NCBI GenBank assembly: GCA_002350105.1
Contig: DEDT01000035.1
Location: 1 to 6,485, forward strand
DNA from: Selenomonadaceae bacterium UBA2897
GTDB lineage: Bacteria > Bacillota > Negativicutes > Selenomonadales > Selenomonadaceae
Length of the DNA stretch: 6,485 bases
Direction: 5' to 3'
The notes beneath the pieces were generated by a model that did not search any database, was not told where the DNA came from, and saw nothing but the letters and a program-made list of their open reading frames with translations. The translations under genes and the position numbers were made by a program. Within the stretch, counting starts at the first letter, position 1, and each line of letters begins with the position of its first letter. This document shows positions 1-5,776 of this stretch, piece by piece.

Positions 1-918
1 AAAAAATGCCTGCTGCTCCTCATCGCGCTGTGCATGATCATCGTATCAGCCGGATGTGGCAGCAGCGGCGGCGGAGACAAGTCCATCGCCTTTGTCTCGC
101 ACGATGAAAAGGCAGGATTCCCGGGACAGCTCTGCACGTCTCTGGAACAAGCCGCATCCGCGCAGGGCTATACGGTGGATTTCACGAGTGCTAAGATGGA
201 TGCCAACGCCCAGATCGATCAGATGAATGAAATCATCGAGAAGAAGCCGGCCGCCATCGTCCTGCTCCCCGTCGATGCCAACGCCCTCAAACCATCGATT
301 GAAAAGGCGAACAAAGCTGGCATCCCCGTGCTCGTAACGAACCGCGATATCGCAGGCGGCACCGTCGCACAGGTACATTCCGATGAGCGCCAGGCCGGCC
401 GCGTGCAGGGCGAATACATGGCCAAGCACCTGAAACAGGGCGCAAAAATCGTCTACTTCATGGGCGAGAGCAGCCTCGTCTCCTCCCAGGAACGCTGGGC
501 AGGATTCAAGGAAGCCTGCCTCGACAAGCGGCCGGATATCCAGTTGCTCGCCTCCACCGATGCGAGCTGGAGCGAAGTCGAAGCCCTCAAATCCATGACG
601 CTTTGGCTGAAGCTCTTCCCCGAGATCGATGCCATCGTCGCAGCCAACGATGACATGGCACTCGGCGGCATCCGTGCCATGAAGGCCGCCGGCCGCTTCA
701 ACAGTGGTATTCTCGTCTGCGGCATCGACGCGGGCGACAACGCGCTCAAGGCTGTTGCCAGCGGCGACATGAGCCTGACGGTCAAGCAGGACGCCGACAA
801 GTCCGCCGAGACCATCATGTCCCTGATCCAGAAAATGTTGTCGTCCGGCCAGGCAACCGATGACGAAAAAGTTCCCTTTATCGCCATCACAAAAGATAAT
901 GTGGCTCAGTTCCATTGA
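1..918 (+). CDS. Sugar-type (RbsB/Peripla_BP_4 family) substrate-binding lipoprotein, 5' end cut off by window
   Basis: The reading frame is open from base 1, so the true start lies just before the window; 305 codons are visible. It begins KK, then a hydrophobic run, and reaches a lipobox (VSAGC) with the lipidated Cys at visible residue 19 (bases 55-57), followed by a Ser/Gly-rich linker. This is a signal-peptidase II signal, so the protein should be membrane-anchored outside the cytoplasm. The mature part, about 287 residues, has the marks of the class I ribose/galactose-binding fold: AGIPVLVTNRD (about residues 106-116), AANDDMALGG (about 214-223) and VCGIDAGDNAL (about 239-249), with the usual C-terminal V.QDADK segment. 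Family members bind sugars or related small molecules for ABC import or chemotaxis. No permease or ATPase gene follows; a chemoreceptor gene starts 15 bases downstream, suggesting a sensing role. The ligand cannot be named. The ATG at base 34 lies inside the signal peptide and is not the start. Confidence 0.88.
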   Translation, partial: KKCLLLLIALCMIIVSAGCGSSGGGDKSIAFVSHDEKAGFPGQLCTSLEQAASAQGYTVDFTSAKMDANAQIDQMNEIIEKKPAAIVLLPVDANALKPSIEKANKAGIPVLVTNRDIAGGTVAQVHSDERQAGRVQGEYMAKHLKQGAKIVYFMGESSLVSSQERWAGFKEACLDKRPDIQLLASTDASWSEVEALKSMTLWLKLFPEIDAIVAANDDMALGGIRAMKAAGRFNSGILVCGIDAGDNALKAVASGDMSLTVKQDADKSAETIMSLIQKMLSSGQATDDEKVPFIAITKDNVAQFH

Positions 919-933
919 TCGGAGGTGTGAAGC

Positions 934-2640
934 TTGAAAAACCTGAGTGTACAAATCAAAATTTTGCTGCTCGCCGCCATCATGCTCATCATCACGTGCA
1001 TCGTAGCCGGTGTCGGCATCTATACAAACGCCCGCTCGCGCCAGGCTATCGATGACATGTACCACTATAACCTCATGACGGCCCAGTACCTCAACGATGC
1101 CACCACGCAGCTGCGAGGCATGGAGAGCAACACGGACTATCTGCTCCAGCAGGATTTCACGCCGGAAAACCAGAAAATGCTGCTCGACGACATCGCCAAG
1201 AAGGCGGCCGTCATTCAGGATGATGCGGATAAAATTCGCTCTATCGATTCCAGTGACCGTGCACAGAAAGCACTCGATACCCTGAACAGCCAGCTCACGC
1301 AACTGACAACGGAGACAAAGAGCGCTGCAAACCTCACGAACAGCCCTGCTGACAAGGCACGCCTCATGCAGAGCCTCAGCGGCGTCAAGGCCGTGAGCGC
1401 CACGCTCGGTGAGCTCACGCCGGATAACATCGCACAGGGCAAAACGCAGTTCGAAATGACGAGCGCCGCCTACGACCGCACGATCAAGATCTTCATCGGC
1501 ATCATCATTCTCGGCCTGCTCATCGGCCTTGCTGCAGCCACACTCATCGCACGCGGCATCGCAAAGCCGTTAGGTCACTCCGTCAACATGCTGCACGCTG
1601 TCGCTGACGGCGACCTCACGCAGACGCTGCCGCCCGAACTGGCCGACCGCCACGATGAAGTCGGCGAAATGATTGCCGCCCTCGAAAAAATGCAGCAATC
1701 CTTGCGCTCCTTCCTGCAGCAGGTACACACAGAGGCGGAAAACAGCGTAGCCATGGTCAAGAACGTGCAGAGCCTCGTCGGCGAACTCAACGACGGTGCT
1801 CAGGACATGTCCGCCGCCACCGAGGAGATGTCTGCCGGCATGGAGGAGACCGCCTCCTCCACGGCAAACCTGCAAAACCTCGCCGACCAGATTGGCGACC
1901 GCATCCAGCACAACGCCGACGAGGCGAAGGACAGCGAAACCTATACGGACGAGGTCGCCAAGCGCGCTGGCAAGCTCAAGCAGGACATGGATCAATCCAG
2001 CAAACGCGCCCGGGATGTCTATCACCAGACGAAGGACTCCGTCGAGCAGGCCATCGAGGCCGCAAAGGTCGTCGACCAGATCGATACGCTTACGAACGAT
2101 ATCACGGCCATTGCCGAGCAGACGAATCTGCTCGCGCTCAACGCCGCCATCGAAGCGGCCCGCGCAGGCGAGGCCGGACGCGGCTTCTCCGTCGTCGCCG
2201 ATGAAGTACGCAAGCTCGCCGAGCAAAGTCAGCAGACCGCAGAAAAGATCCAGTCCCTCACGGGGCGTGTAACGGGCTCCGTGCAGGATCTCTCGCAAGG
2301 CGCCTTTGGGCTGTTACAATTCATGGAGAAAAACATCGCCAAGGACTACGAAGCCATCAACCAGACGGCTGACCAATATCTCGCCGATGCCGACTACCTG
2401 CGCGACTTCGCACGCAAGAGCAATGTTGCCTCGCAGCAGGTCGCCCAGGATATGACGACGATGAACCAGGCCATGGAAGAAATCGCCAAGGCCACGCACG
2501 AAGAGGCCGTCGGCAACACCCAGGTTGCCGAAAAGGTCTCGCTTGTCGCAGACAAGGCCAACGCCATCCTCAATAAAGTCAACGAATCCCAGGCAGGTGC
2601 CAACAAACTCAAGGAGCAGGTCGCCAAATTCAAGGTTTGA
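934..2640 (+). CDS. Methyl-accepting chemotaxis protein with four-helix-bundle-type sensor domain
   Basis: A 568-residue transmembrane chemoreceptor that would signal through CheW/CheA to the flagellar motor. In order: short cytoplasmic N-terminus; TM1 (about 9-31); an extracytoplasmic, mostly helical segment (about 32-183) of the size of a 4HB_MCP sensor; TM2 (about 184-205); a HAMP linker (about 206-258, with RGIAKPL and DGDLTQTLP); then a long coiled-coil signalling domain. The conserved hairpin tip, AIAEQTNLLALNAAIEAARA followed by GEAGRGFSVVADEVRKLAEQ, spans about 392-431. The arm after the tip is longer than the arm before it and carries a region around 460-495 (FMEKNIAKDYEA, then YLADADYL); I recall similar segments in other Firmicute receptors. 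There is no C-terminal NWETF-like CheR tether. The start is TTG at 934, chosen because GGAGG (921-925) lies 8 bases upstream and MKNLSVQIK precedes TM1 as usual. It is probably cotranscribed with the binding-protein gene before it, which may deliver the ligand. Confidence 0.93.
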   Translation: MKNLSVQIKILLLAAIMLIITCIVAGVGIYTNARSRQAIDDMYHYNLMTAQYLNDATTQLRGMESNTDYLLQQDFTPENQKMLLDDIAKKAAVIQDDADKIRSIDSSDRAQKALDTLNSQLTQLTTETKSAANLTNSPADKARLMQSLSGVKAVSATLGELTPDNIAQGKTQFEMTSAAYDRTIKIFIGIIILGLLIGLAAATLIARGIAKPLGHSVNMLHAVADGDLTQTLPPELADRHDEVGEMIAALEKMQQSLRSFLQQVHTEAENSVAMVKNVQSLVGELNDGAQDMSAATEEMSAGMEETASSTANLQNLADQIGDRIQHNADEAKDSETYTDEVAKRAGKLKQDMDQSSKRARDVYHQTKDSVEQAIEAAKVVDQIDTLTNDITAIAEQTNLLALNAAIEAARAGEAGRGFSVVADEVRKLAEQSQQTAEKIQSLTGRVTGSVQDLSQGAFGLLQFMEKNIAKDYEAINQTADQYLADADYLRDFARKSNVASQQVAQDMTTMNQAMEEIAKATHEEAVGNTQVAEKVSLVADKANAILNKVNESQAGANKLKEQVAKFKV

Positions 2641-2662
2641 CGCCTTCATCCTCCGTAACGAC

Positions 2663-2703
2663 AATAGGCAGCTGTGCAAAATCGCACAGCTGCCTATTTC
2701 TGT
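2663..2703 (+). terminator. Rho-independent terminator of the binding protein-chemoreceptor operon
   Basis: A perfect 15-bp stem (AATAGGCAGCTGTGC at 2663-2677 with its complement at 2684-2698) closes a 6-base loop and runs into TTTCTGTAT. It begins 22 bases after the chemoreceptor stop codon. The T tract is short and interrupted, but the stem is very stable. It separates this operon from the small locus downstream. Confidence 0.85.
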
Positions 2704-2715
2704 ATATTCACCTTA

Positions 2716-2744
2716 TTGCTTTCAAAAGAAGCAAATGATATAAT
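2716..2744 (+). promoter_or_regulatory. Promoter of the putative type I toxin mRNA
   Basis: TTGCTT (2716-2721) and a perfect TATAAT (2739-2744) are separated by 17 bases. TG at 2736-2737 followed by A makes it an extended -10 promoter, which compensates for the poor -35. The start point should be near 2751, which coincides with the first base of the inverted-repeat arm AAGGAGTCACC. Confidence 0.75.
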
Positions 2745-2792
2745 CAGCGCAAGGAGTCACCATAACGGTAGGCGGTTGGTCAAGCCTCGCAG

Positions 2793-2818
2793 AAAGGTCG
2801 CAATACCTTTACGGAGGT
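2793..2818 (+). promoter_or_regulatory. Alternative hairpins controlling the toxin ribosome-binding site
   Basis: AAAGGT (2793-2798) pairs with ACCTTT (2805-2810) around a 6-base loop, leaving the SD GGAGG (2813-2817) free. The same ACCT (2805-2808) can instead pair with AGGT (2815-2818), hiding most of the SD. The two folds exclude each other, so this short stretch could act as an on/off element for the 21-residue peptide. The pairings are seen; the regulation is inferred. Confidence 0.4.
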
Positions 2819-2825
2819 GAGATCC

Positions 2826-2891
2826 ATGAATGATATCATCGTGATTTTATTCCTGATGCTCTGCATTCTGGTTGTCATAAAACAACAATAA
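2826..2891 (+). CDS. Small hydrophobic peptide, putative type I toxin
   Basis: A 21-codon frame beginning MNDIIVILF and ending VVIKQQ. Residues 4-18 are an unbroken run of Ile, Val, Leu, Phe, Met and Cys, long enough for most of a membrane helix, with an acidic N-terminus and a basic/polar tail. Size and composition resemble the Ibs peptides (18-19 residues) and other membrane-acting type I toxins, though I see no sequence identity to a named family. The ATG has a near-perfect SD (GGAGG, 2813-2817) 8 bases upstream; an in-frame GTG at 2817 overlaps that SD and is not favoured. The peptide is framed by its own promoter, a structured leader and a convergent antisense RNA that overlaps its last codons, which is the main reason for calling it a toxin. 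Toxicity is not shown by the sequence. Confidence 0.68.
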   Translation: MNDIIVILFLMLCILVVIKQQ

Positions 2892-2984
2892 CCGCCCCGA
2901 GTGACCAGCTTAGGCGGTTATCGTTTGAAATATAACGTTTAATCAACTAGCGAGGTTGCCAGCCGTCTATCGGTGGCTTCCTTT
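2878..2984 (-). ncRNA. Predicted antisense RNA antitoxin
   Basis: Transcription from the - strand promoter at 2991-3019 should start near 2984 and end after the hairpin at 2888-2921, whose - strand side is followed by TGTTGTTTT. That gives an RNA of about 107 nt. It would be perfectly complementary to the 3' region of the toxin mRNA, including the last four codons and stop. AACCGCCTA in its terminator stem is also complementary to TAGGCGGTT in the toxin leader (2769-2777). Its 5' end can form GCCACCG/CGGCTGGC with one bulged base. Convergent layout with a shared hairpin and a repeated pairing site parallels the Fst/RNAII and TxpA/RatA systems. Existence and ends of the RNA are inferred. Confidence 0.6.
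2888..2921. terminator. Shared hairpin between toxin gene and antisense RNA
   Basis: ATAACCGCC (2888-2896) and GGCGGTTAT (2913-2921) form a perfect 9-bp stem around a 16-base loop. On the - strand it is followed by TGTTGTTTT, a fair terminator tail. On the + strand the tail (CGTTTGAAA) is poor, so toxin transcripts may read through. The + strand loop contains TGACC, complementary to GGTCA in the toxin leader (2778-2782). The stem overlaps the toxin stop codon. Confidence 0.65.
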
Positions 2985-2985
2985 G
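2958..2985 (+). terminator. Candidate distal terminator of the toxin mRNA
   Basis: GCCA-g-CCG (2958-2965) pairs with CGGTGGC (2971-2977) around the loop TCTAT, with one bulged G, and is followed by TTCCTTTG. This gives a modest + strand terminator about 90 bases beyond the toxin stop. The same bases are needed for the long 5'-3' pairing, so the two structures compete. Confidence 0.5.
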
Positions 2986-2990
2986 TCTAT

Positions 2991-3019
2991 ATTATATCGC
3001 TAACCTCTTGAAAAATCAA
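2991..3019 (-). promoter_or_regulatory. Promoter of the antisense RNA
   Basis: Read on the - strand, TTGATT (3014-3019) and a perfect TATAAT (2991-2996) have the ideal 17-base spacing. The predicted start is near 2984, opening with AAAGGAAGCC, which matches the start of the convergent toxin transcript. The -35 begins five bases beyond the larA stop codon. Confidence 0.78.
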
Positions 3020-3023
3020 GATT

Positions 3024-4298
3024 TTACGGTCGATAGAGCGGTACCGTGAGGCTGCCCGTGGGCATGAGGATGTAGCTGGGGTCGGCGCTGACGTAGTTCT
3101 GTGCGAGTTGCAGGGCCTCGCCTACCGTATCGACGGCACCGTCGAAGAGCATGTCCTTGGCCAGCTGGCGGTCAAGGCCCGTCACAAGAATGAAGTGCGC
3201 CTTCTTCGTGAGGCGCGTGATCGCATAGGCCTTGTTGGCGCCGATGACAAAGCGCTCGCGCAGCTTCGCCTCGATGGCATCGGCCGTCTTGAGCTCGCGG
3301 CAGGTATTCTCGAGCACCTTGCTGCCGCTGCCCTCCTCGCACTCCGCGAGCAGAATGACGACGCCGCCAGGCTTCGTCGCAAGCACTGCGTTATCCATGG
3401 TTTTCTGCATCTGGTAGACGTTGATGTCCTTGGGGTAGCCGCCGCAACTGGCAATCGTGATATCGGCCTGCGCAGGGATGGGCACGCCGTAGACCTCATC
3501 GACGAACTTGCATGCCTCATGATGCGCCTTGATGTAGTCGCCTGCAAACATGCGCAGGAAGCGGTGCTCCGCGTCGAGGATCGCATTGAATAGGATGACC
3601 GAGCGCCCCTTCGCCCAGAGGGCCACGCCCTCCATCTGATCCTCATAAACCGGATTGCCCGTCGTCTTGCCGAGGCCTGCGTGCGGATCCATCATGAAGC
3701 TATGGTTGTGGCGCACAGTCTCCATGGCCGCGCAGCCTGGCAGCACGGCCTTGCGGCCGCCGCCGTAGCCACTGAAGTAATGGTGTACGATAGTACCAGT
3801 TAGAAATACATGGTCGCTATGACAGATATGTTTGTTGATGAGCACGGGCGTAAAGCGACTCGTTGTGCCGAAATATTCGAAATCTGAGGGCACGTTGCAG
3901 TCGCTGTTGAACATCCTCAGACGACCAGCCACTTCCTTGCCGACGCCCTCGGCCATTTCCTCCTGCGTCATCAGGCGGTGTGTACCCAGCGAGAACACGA
4001 TCTGCATATTCTCGTCCGGCACGCCGAGCTTATTCATCTCGTTGACGAGCACGGGCATGAAGTCAAAGCTGTTCGCCACACGCGTGGGGTCATTGCAGAT
4101 AAAGGTAATGGTATCGCCCGGTTTAACTACCTCATTGATGGGAGCCATGCCAATGGGATGATAAATGGCCTCCAACACAGCCTGCCGGATATCCGTCAGT
4201 GGTGTCATCTGAGGCATATCCACCTCTTTGATTACCCTTGTCTCATCCAGGCTAAAGGATTTCGTGCCGCGGCCATAATGGAAAGTATATTCCTGCAT
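3024..4298 (-). CDS. larA: Nickel-pincer 2-hydroxyacid racemase, LarA family (probable lactate racemase)
   Basis: A 424-residue cytoplasmic enzyme, the length of Lactobacillus plantarum LarA. LarA interconverts D- and L-lactate by hydride transfer through a nickel-bound pyridinium thioamide/thiocarboxylate nucleotide. The catalytic set is present at nearly constant offset from the L. plantarum numbering: GTHR with His107 (108), VHHYFSGYGGGRK with His173 (174) and the cofactor-anchoring Lys183 (184), and the nickel ligand His199 (200) in VRHNHSF. An NDPTR motif (69-73) supplies the substrate-binding Arg, and DINVYQMQK ends in Lys299 (near 298). The ATG at 4298 is chosen because AGGAGG lies 7 bases upstream; a frame extension to 4319 would put that SD inside the gene. 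LarB, LarC and LarE, which make the cofactor, are not in the window. Relatives in this superfamily act on malate, phenyllactate and other hydroxyacids, so lactate is likely but not proven; the neighbouring dicarboxylate carrier makes malate a fair alternative. Confidence 0.88.
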   Translation of the reverse strand: MQEYTFHYGRGTKSFSLDETRVIKEVDMPQMTPLTDIRQAVLEAIYHPIGMAPINEVVKPGDTITFICNDPTRVANSFDFMPVLVNEMNKLGVPDENMQIVFSLGTHRLMTQEEMAEGVGKEVAGRLRMFNSDCNVPSDFEYFGTTSRFTPVLINKHICHSDHVFLTGTIVHHYFSGYGGGRKAVLPGCAAMETVRHNHSFMMDPHAGLGKTTGNPVYEDQMEGVALWAKGRSVILFNAILDAEHRFLRMFAGDYIKAHHEACKFVDEVYGVPIPAQADITIASCGGYPKDINVYQMQKTMDNAVLATKPGGVVILLAECEEGSGSKVLENTCRELKTADAIEAKLRERFVIGANKAYAITRLTKKAHFILVTGLDRQLAKDMLFDGAVDTVGEALQLAQNYVSADPSYILMPTGSLTVPLYRP

Positions 4299-4330
4299 AA
4301 AGCTGCCTCCTCTACGCATTTTGCATCAAC

Positions 4331-4358
4331 ATCTTACAAAGTACACGTATCTTAGCAA
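4331..4358 (-). promoter_or_regulatory. Possible promoter for larA
   Basis: On the - strand TTGCTA (4353-4358) and TAAGAT (4331-4336) are 16 bases apart, each with 4 of 6 consensus matches. It would start transcription about 25-30 bases before the larA ATG. It is weak, but the terminator immediately upstream implies that larA needs either its own start or readthrough from dcuB. Confidence 0.4.
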
Positions 4359-4390
4359 AAAGGATGGTATCGCACAGATACCATCCTTTT
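4357..4390 (-). terminator. Rho-independent terminator between dcuB and larA
   Basis: A perfect 14-bp stem (AAAAGGATGGTATC at 4358-4371, complement at 4377-4390) with a 5-base loop. On the - strand the stem ends in TTTT and one more T follows, giving a five-T tract. It lies about 45 bases after the dcuB stop codon. Because it stands before larA, it should end or attenuate dcuB transcripts. Confidence 0.82.
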
Positions 4391-4432
4391 ATACTGTATG
4401 GGATTTAATGAAGCTTCAGGCTGGCACCGTAA

Positions 4433-5776
4433 TCAGTACAGGATATGCGCGATGACATACCCCACGCAGGAACCAGTGATGACACCGATCAAGCCCGGAA
4501 TCATGAAGCTGTGGTTCAGGACGTACTTGCCGATGTGGGTCGTGCCAGAGCGGTCGAAGCTGATGCAAGCCAGATCGGAAGGATACGTCGGGATGAAGAA
4601 GTAACCATAGATAGAAGGAATGAACGAGATGATGACCACCGGATCGATGCCGATTGCCACGGCGACCGGTACGATGATCGAGACGGCAGCTGCCTGAGAG
4701 TTAACGAGTTTCGAAGTCAAATAGATGACCACGGCGTAAGTCCAGGGATAAGCCTGCACCGTATCACCGAGGAACTGTTTCAGCAGATCCATATGTGCCA
4801 TGAACATCGTGTTGGACATCCAGGCAACACCATAGACGGAAACCACGGCGACGAGGCCGGAGCGGAACACCTGGGAGTTACCGACATCCTTCGCCTTCAT
4901 CTTGCAGAAGAAGAGCATCATCGCAGCGAGGAACAGCATGATCATCTGGATGACATCCGTCATGGAAATGGCTTTCATGACGCCCTTGGCATTCGGATAA
5001 TGCGGCAGCAGCTGCGGGCAGTTGCCGAGCACGGCAATGACCACGATGCCGATGAGGAAAATATACATGGAGCGATAGTAGCTCTTCGGCAGTTCCTTAT
5101 CGATCAGCGACTCTGTGTTGCTGCCATAAACGTAAGCTTTATCCTCAGGATTCGAGATCAATTTCTGGAACTCGGGGTCATCCTCAAGATCCTTGCCACG
5201 ACGATAGCTCCACAGAGCAGCGAAGATAACGCCGCAGAGCGTGGACGGAATAGAAACGGCGAGCAGGTTCAGCACCGTGTACGGAAGGCCTGCCGCAGAG
5301 AAGATACTCACGAAGGAAACGAGTGCGACGGACACTGGCGAAGCGGAAATACCCATCTGCGAGGAGACGGACGCGACAGCCATCGGGCGCTCTGGGCGGA
5401 TGCCCTCTTTGATCGCGATATCATAGATGATCGGGAACATCGTGTAAACGACGTGGCCGGTACCGCAGAGCACCGTCAGGAACCAGGTGGTGATCGGCGC
5501 ATAAATGGTGATGCGCTTCGGATTGGAACGCAGGAACTTCTCTGCGTATTTCAGCATGACGGTAAGACCGCCAGACGTCTGCAGGAAGCCTGCGCAGGTA
5601 ACGACCGCGAGAATCGTCAGCATGACGGCGATTGGCGGCGTACCAGGTTTGTAGCCAAACACGAAAATAAAGATGATCAGGCCGACGCCGGAGACTGCAG
5701 CCAGTCCGATGCCGCCGTGACGGACGCCGATGACCAAGCAGGCCAGCAGCACGATCAGGGCAAGTAAGAATTCCAT
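4433..5776 (-). CDS. dcuB: Anaerobic C4-dicarboxylate transporter, DcuA/DcuB family
   Basis: A 447-residue inner-membrane carrier with roughly a dozen hydrophobic segments; E. coli DcuB has 446 and DcuA about 433. Dcu carriers exchange fumarate, malate or aspartate for succinate in anaerobic fumarate respiration, or take them up. Family blocks visible in order: GYKPGTPPIAVMLTI (41-55), LQTSGGLTVML (65-75), TVLCGTGHVVYTMFPIIYDI (101-120), IRPERPMA (126-133), MGISASPVSVALVS (141-154), a central cytoplasmic loop GKDLEDDPEFQKLIS (194-208) with YVYG (215-218), VNSQAAAVS (358-366) and a C-terminal TYPSDLACISFDRSGTTHIG (397-416). The central loop and C-terminus match DcuB better than DcuA from memory. 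The start at 5776 is preferred over an in-frame ATG at 5815: AAAGGAG lies 9 bases before it, and the extra 13 residues (MGCLGKKVKECID) are not family-like. No DcuS/DcuR sensor genes are visible. Confidence 0.92.
   Translation of the reverse strand: MEFLLALIVLLACLVIGVRHGGIGLAAVSGVGLIIFIFVFGYKPGTPPIAVMLTILAVVTCAGFLQTSGGLTVMLKYAEKFLRSNPKRITIYAPITTWFLTVLCGTGHVVYTMFPIIYDIAIKEGIRPERPMAVASVSSQMGISASPVSVALVSFVSIFSAAGLPYTVLNLLAVSIPSTLCGVIFAALWSYRRGKDLEDDPEFQKLISNPEDKAYVYGSNTESLIDKELPKSYYRSMYIFLIGIVVIAVLGNCPQLLPHYPNAKGVMKAISMTDVIQMIMLFLAAMMLFFCKMKAKDVGNSQVFRSGLVAVVSVYGVAWMSNTMFMAHMDLLKQFLGDTVQAYPWTYAVVIYLTSKLVNSQAAAVSIIVPVAVAIGIDPVVIISFIPSIYGYFFIPTYPSDLACISFDRSGTTHIGKYVLNHSFMIPGLIGVITGSCVGYVIAHILY

Larger units (their letters stand above)
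2751..2983. repeat. Imperfect inverted repeat bracketing the toxin locus (arms 2751-2790 and 2950-2983)
   Basis: The arms pair over 33 positions: AAGGAGTCAC at the 5' side with the GTGGCTTCCTT side of the 3' arm, then CGGTAGGCGGTTGG, CAA and CCTCGC with GCGAGG, TTG and CCAGCCGTCTATCG. A few are G-T pairs; there is a 5-base loop-out (CATAA, 2761-2765) and three single bulges. Each outer arm end falls about 7 bases from a TATAAT, so the two convergent RNAs begin with related sequences. The core TAGGCGGTT also recurs as a direct repeat at 2769-2777 and 2911-2919. Confidence 0.8.
2751..2985 (+). ncRNA. Predicted toxin mRNA with structured 5' leader and long 3' region
   Basis: This is the inferred transcript from the + promoter, about 235 nt if it ends at the hairpin at 2958-2977, or about 175 nt if it ends at the 2888-2921 hairpin. 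The leader of about 75 nt carries the 5' arm of a long inverted repeat (2751-2790), then a small hairpin (2793-2810) just before the SD. The 3' region carries the other arm (2950-2983). A full-length RNA could therefore fold end to end, as known for several type I toxin mRNAs (hok, fst, aapA), where such pairing blocks translation. The ends are predictions from promoter and hairpin positions only. Confidence 0.55.

Noticed and set aside
46..1302. Long - strand open frame (418 codons) opposite the binding-protein gene and the start of the chemoreceptor gene
   Set aside because: It is the mirror of well-supported + strand genes in GC-rich coding sequence, shows no family motifs and crosses two real gene boundaries.
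1570..2298. - strand open frame inside the chemoreceptor gene
   Set aside because: It lies antisense to the highly conserved signalling domain and has no ribosome-binding site or family resemblance.
2704..3023. Insertion element or MITE, suggested by the inverted repeat arms
   Set aside because: The arms coincide with promoter start points and RNA hairpins rather than element ends. I see no target-site duplication and no transposase remnant.
4299..4319. N-terminal extension of larA to an upstream ATG at 4319
   Set aside because: It would put the AGGAGG SD inside the coding region, and the resulting protein would be longer than the 424-residue LarA standard.
4445..5767. Long + strand open frame (440 codons) opposite dcuB
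   Set aside because: Its translation is highly charged, rich in His, Asp and Arg, with no domain signal, as expected from the complement of a membrane-protein gene. dcuB on the other strand is clear.
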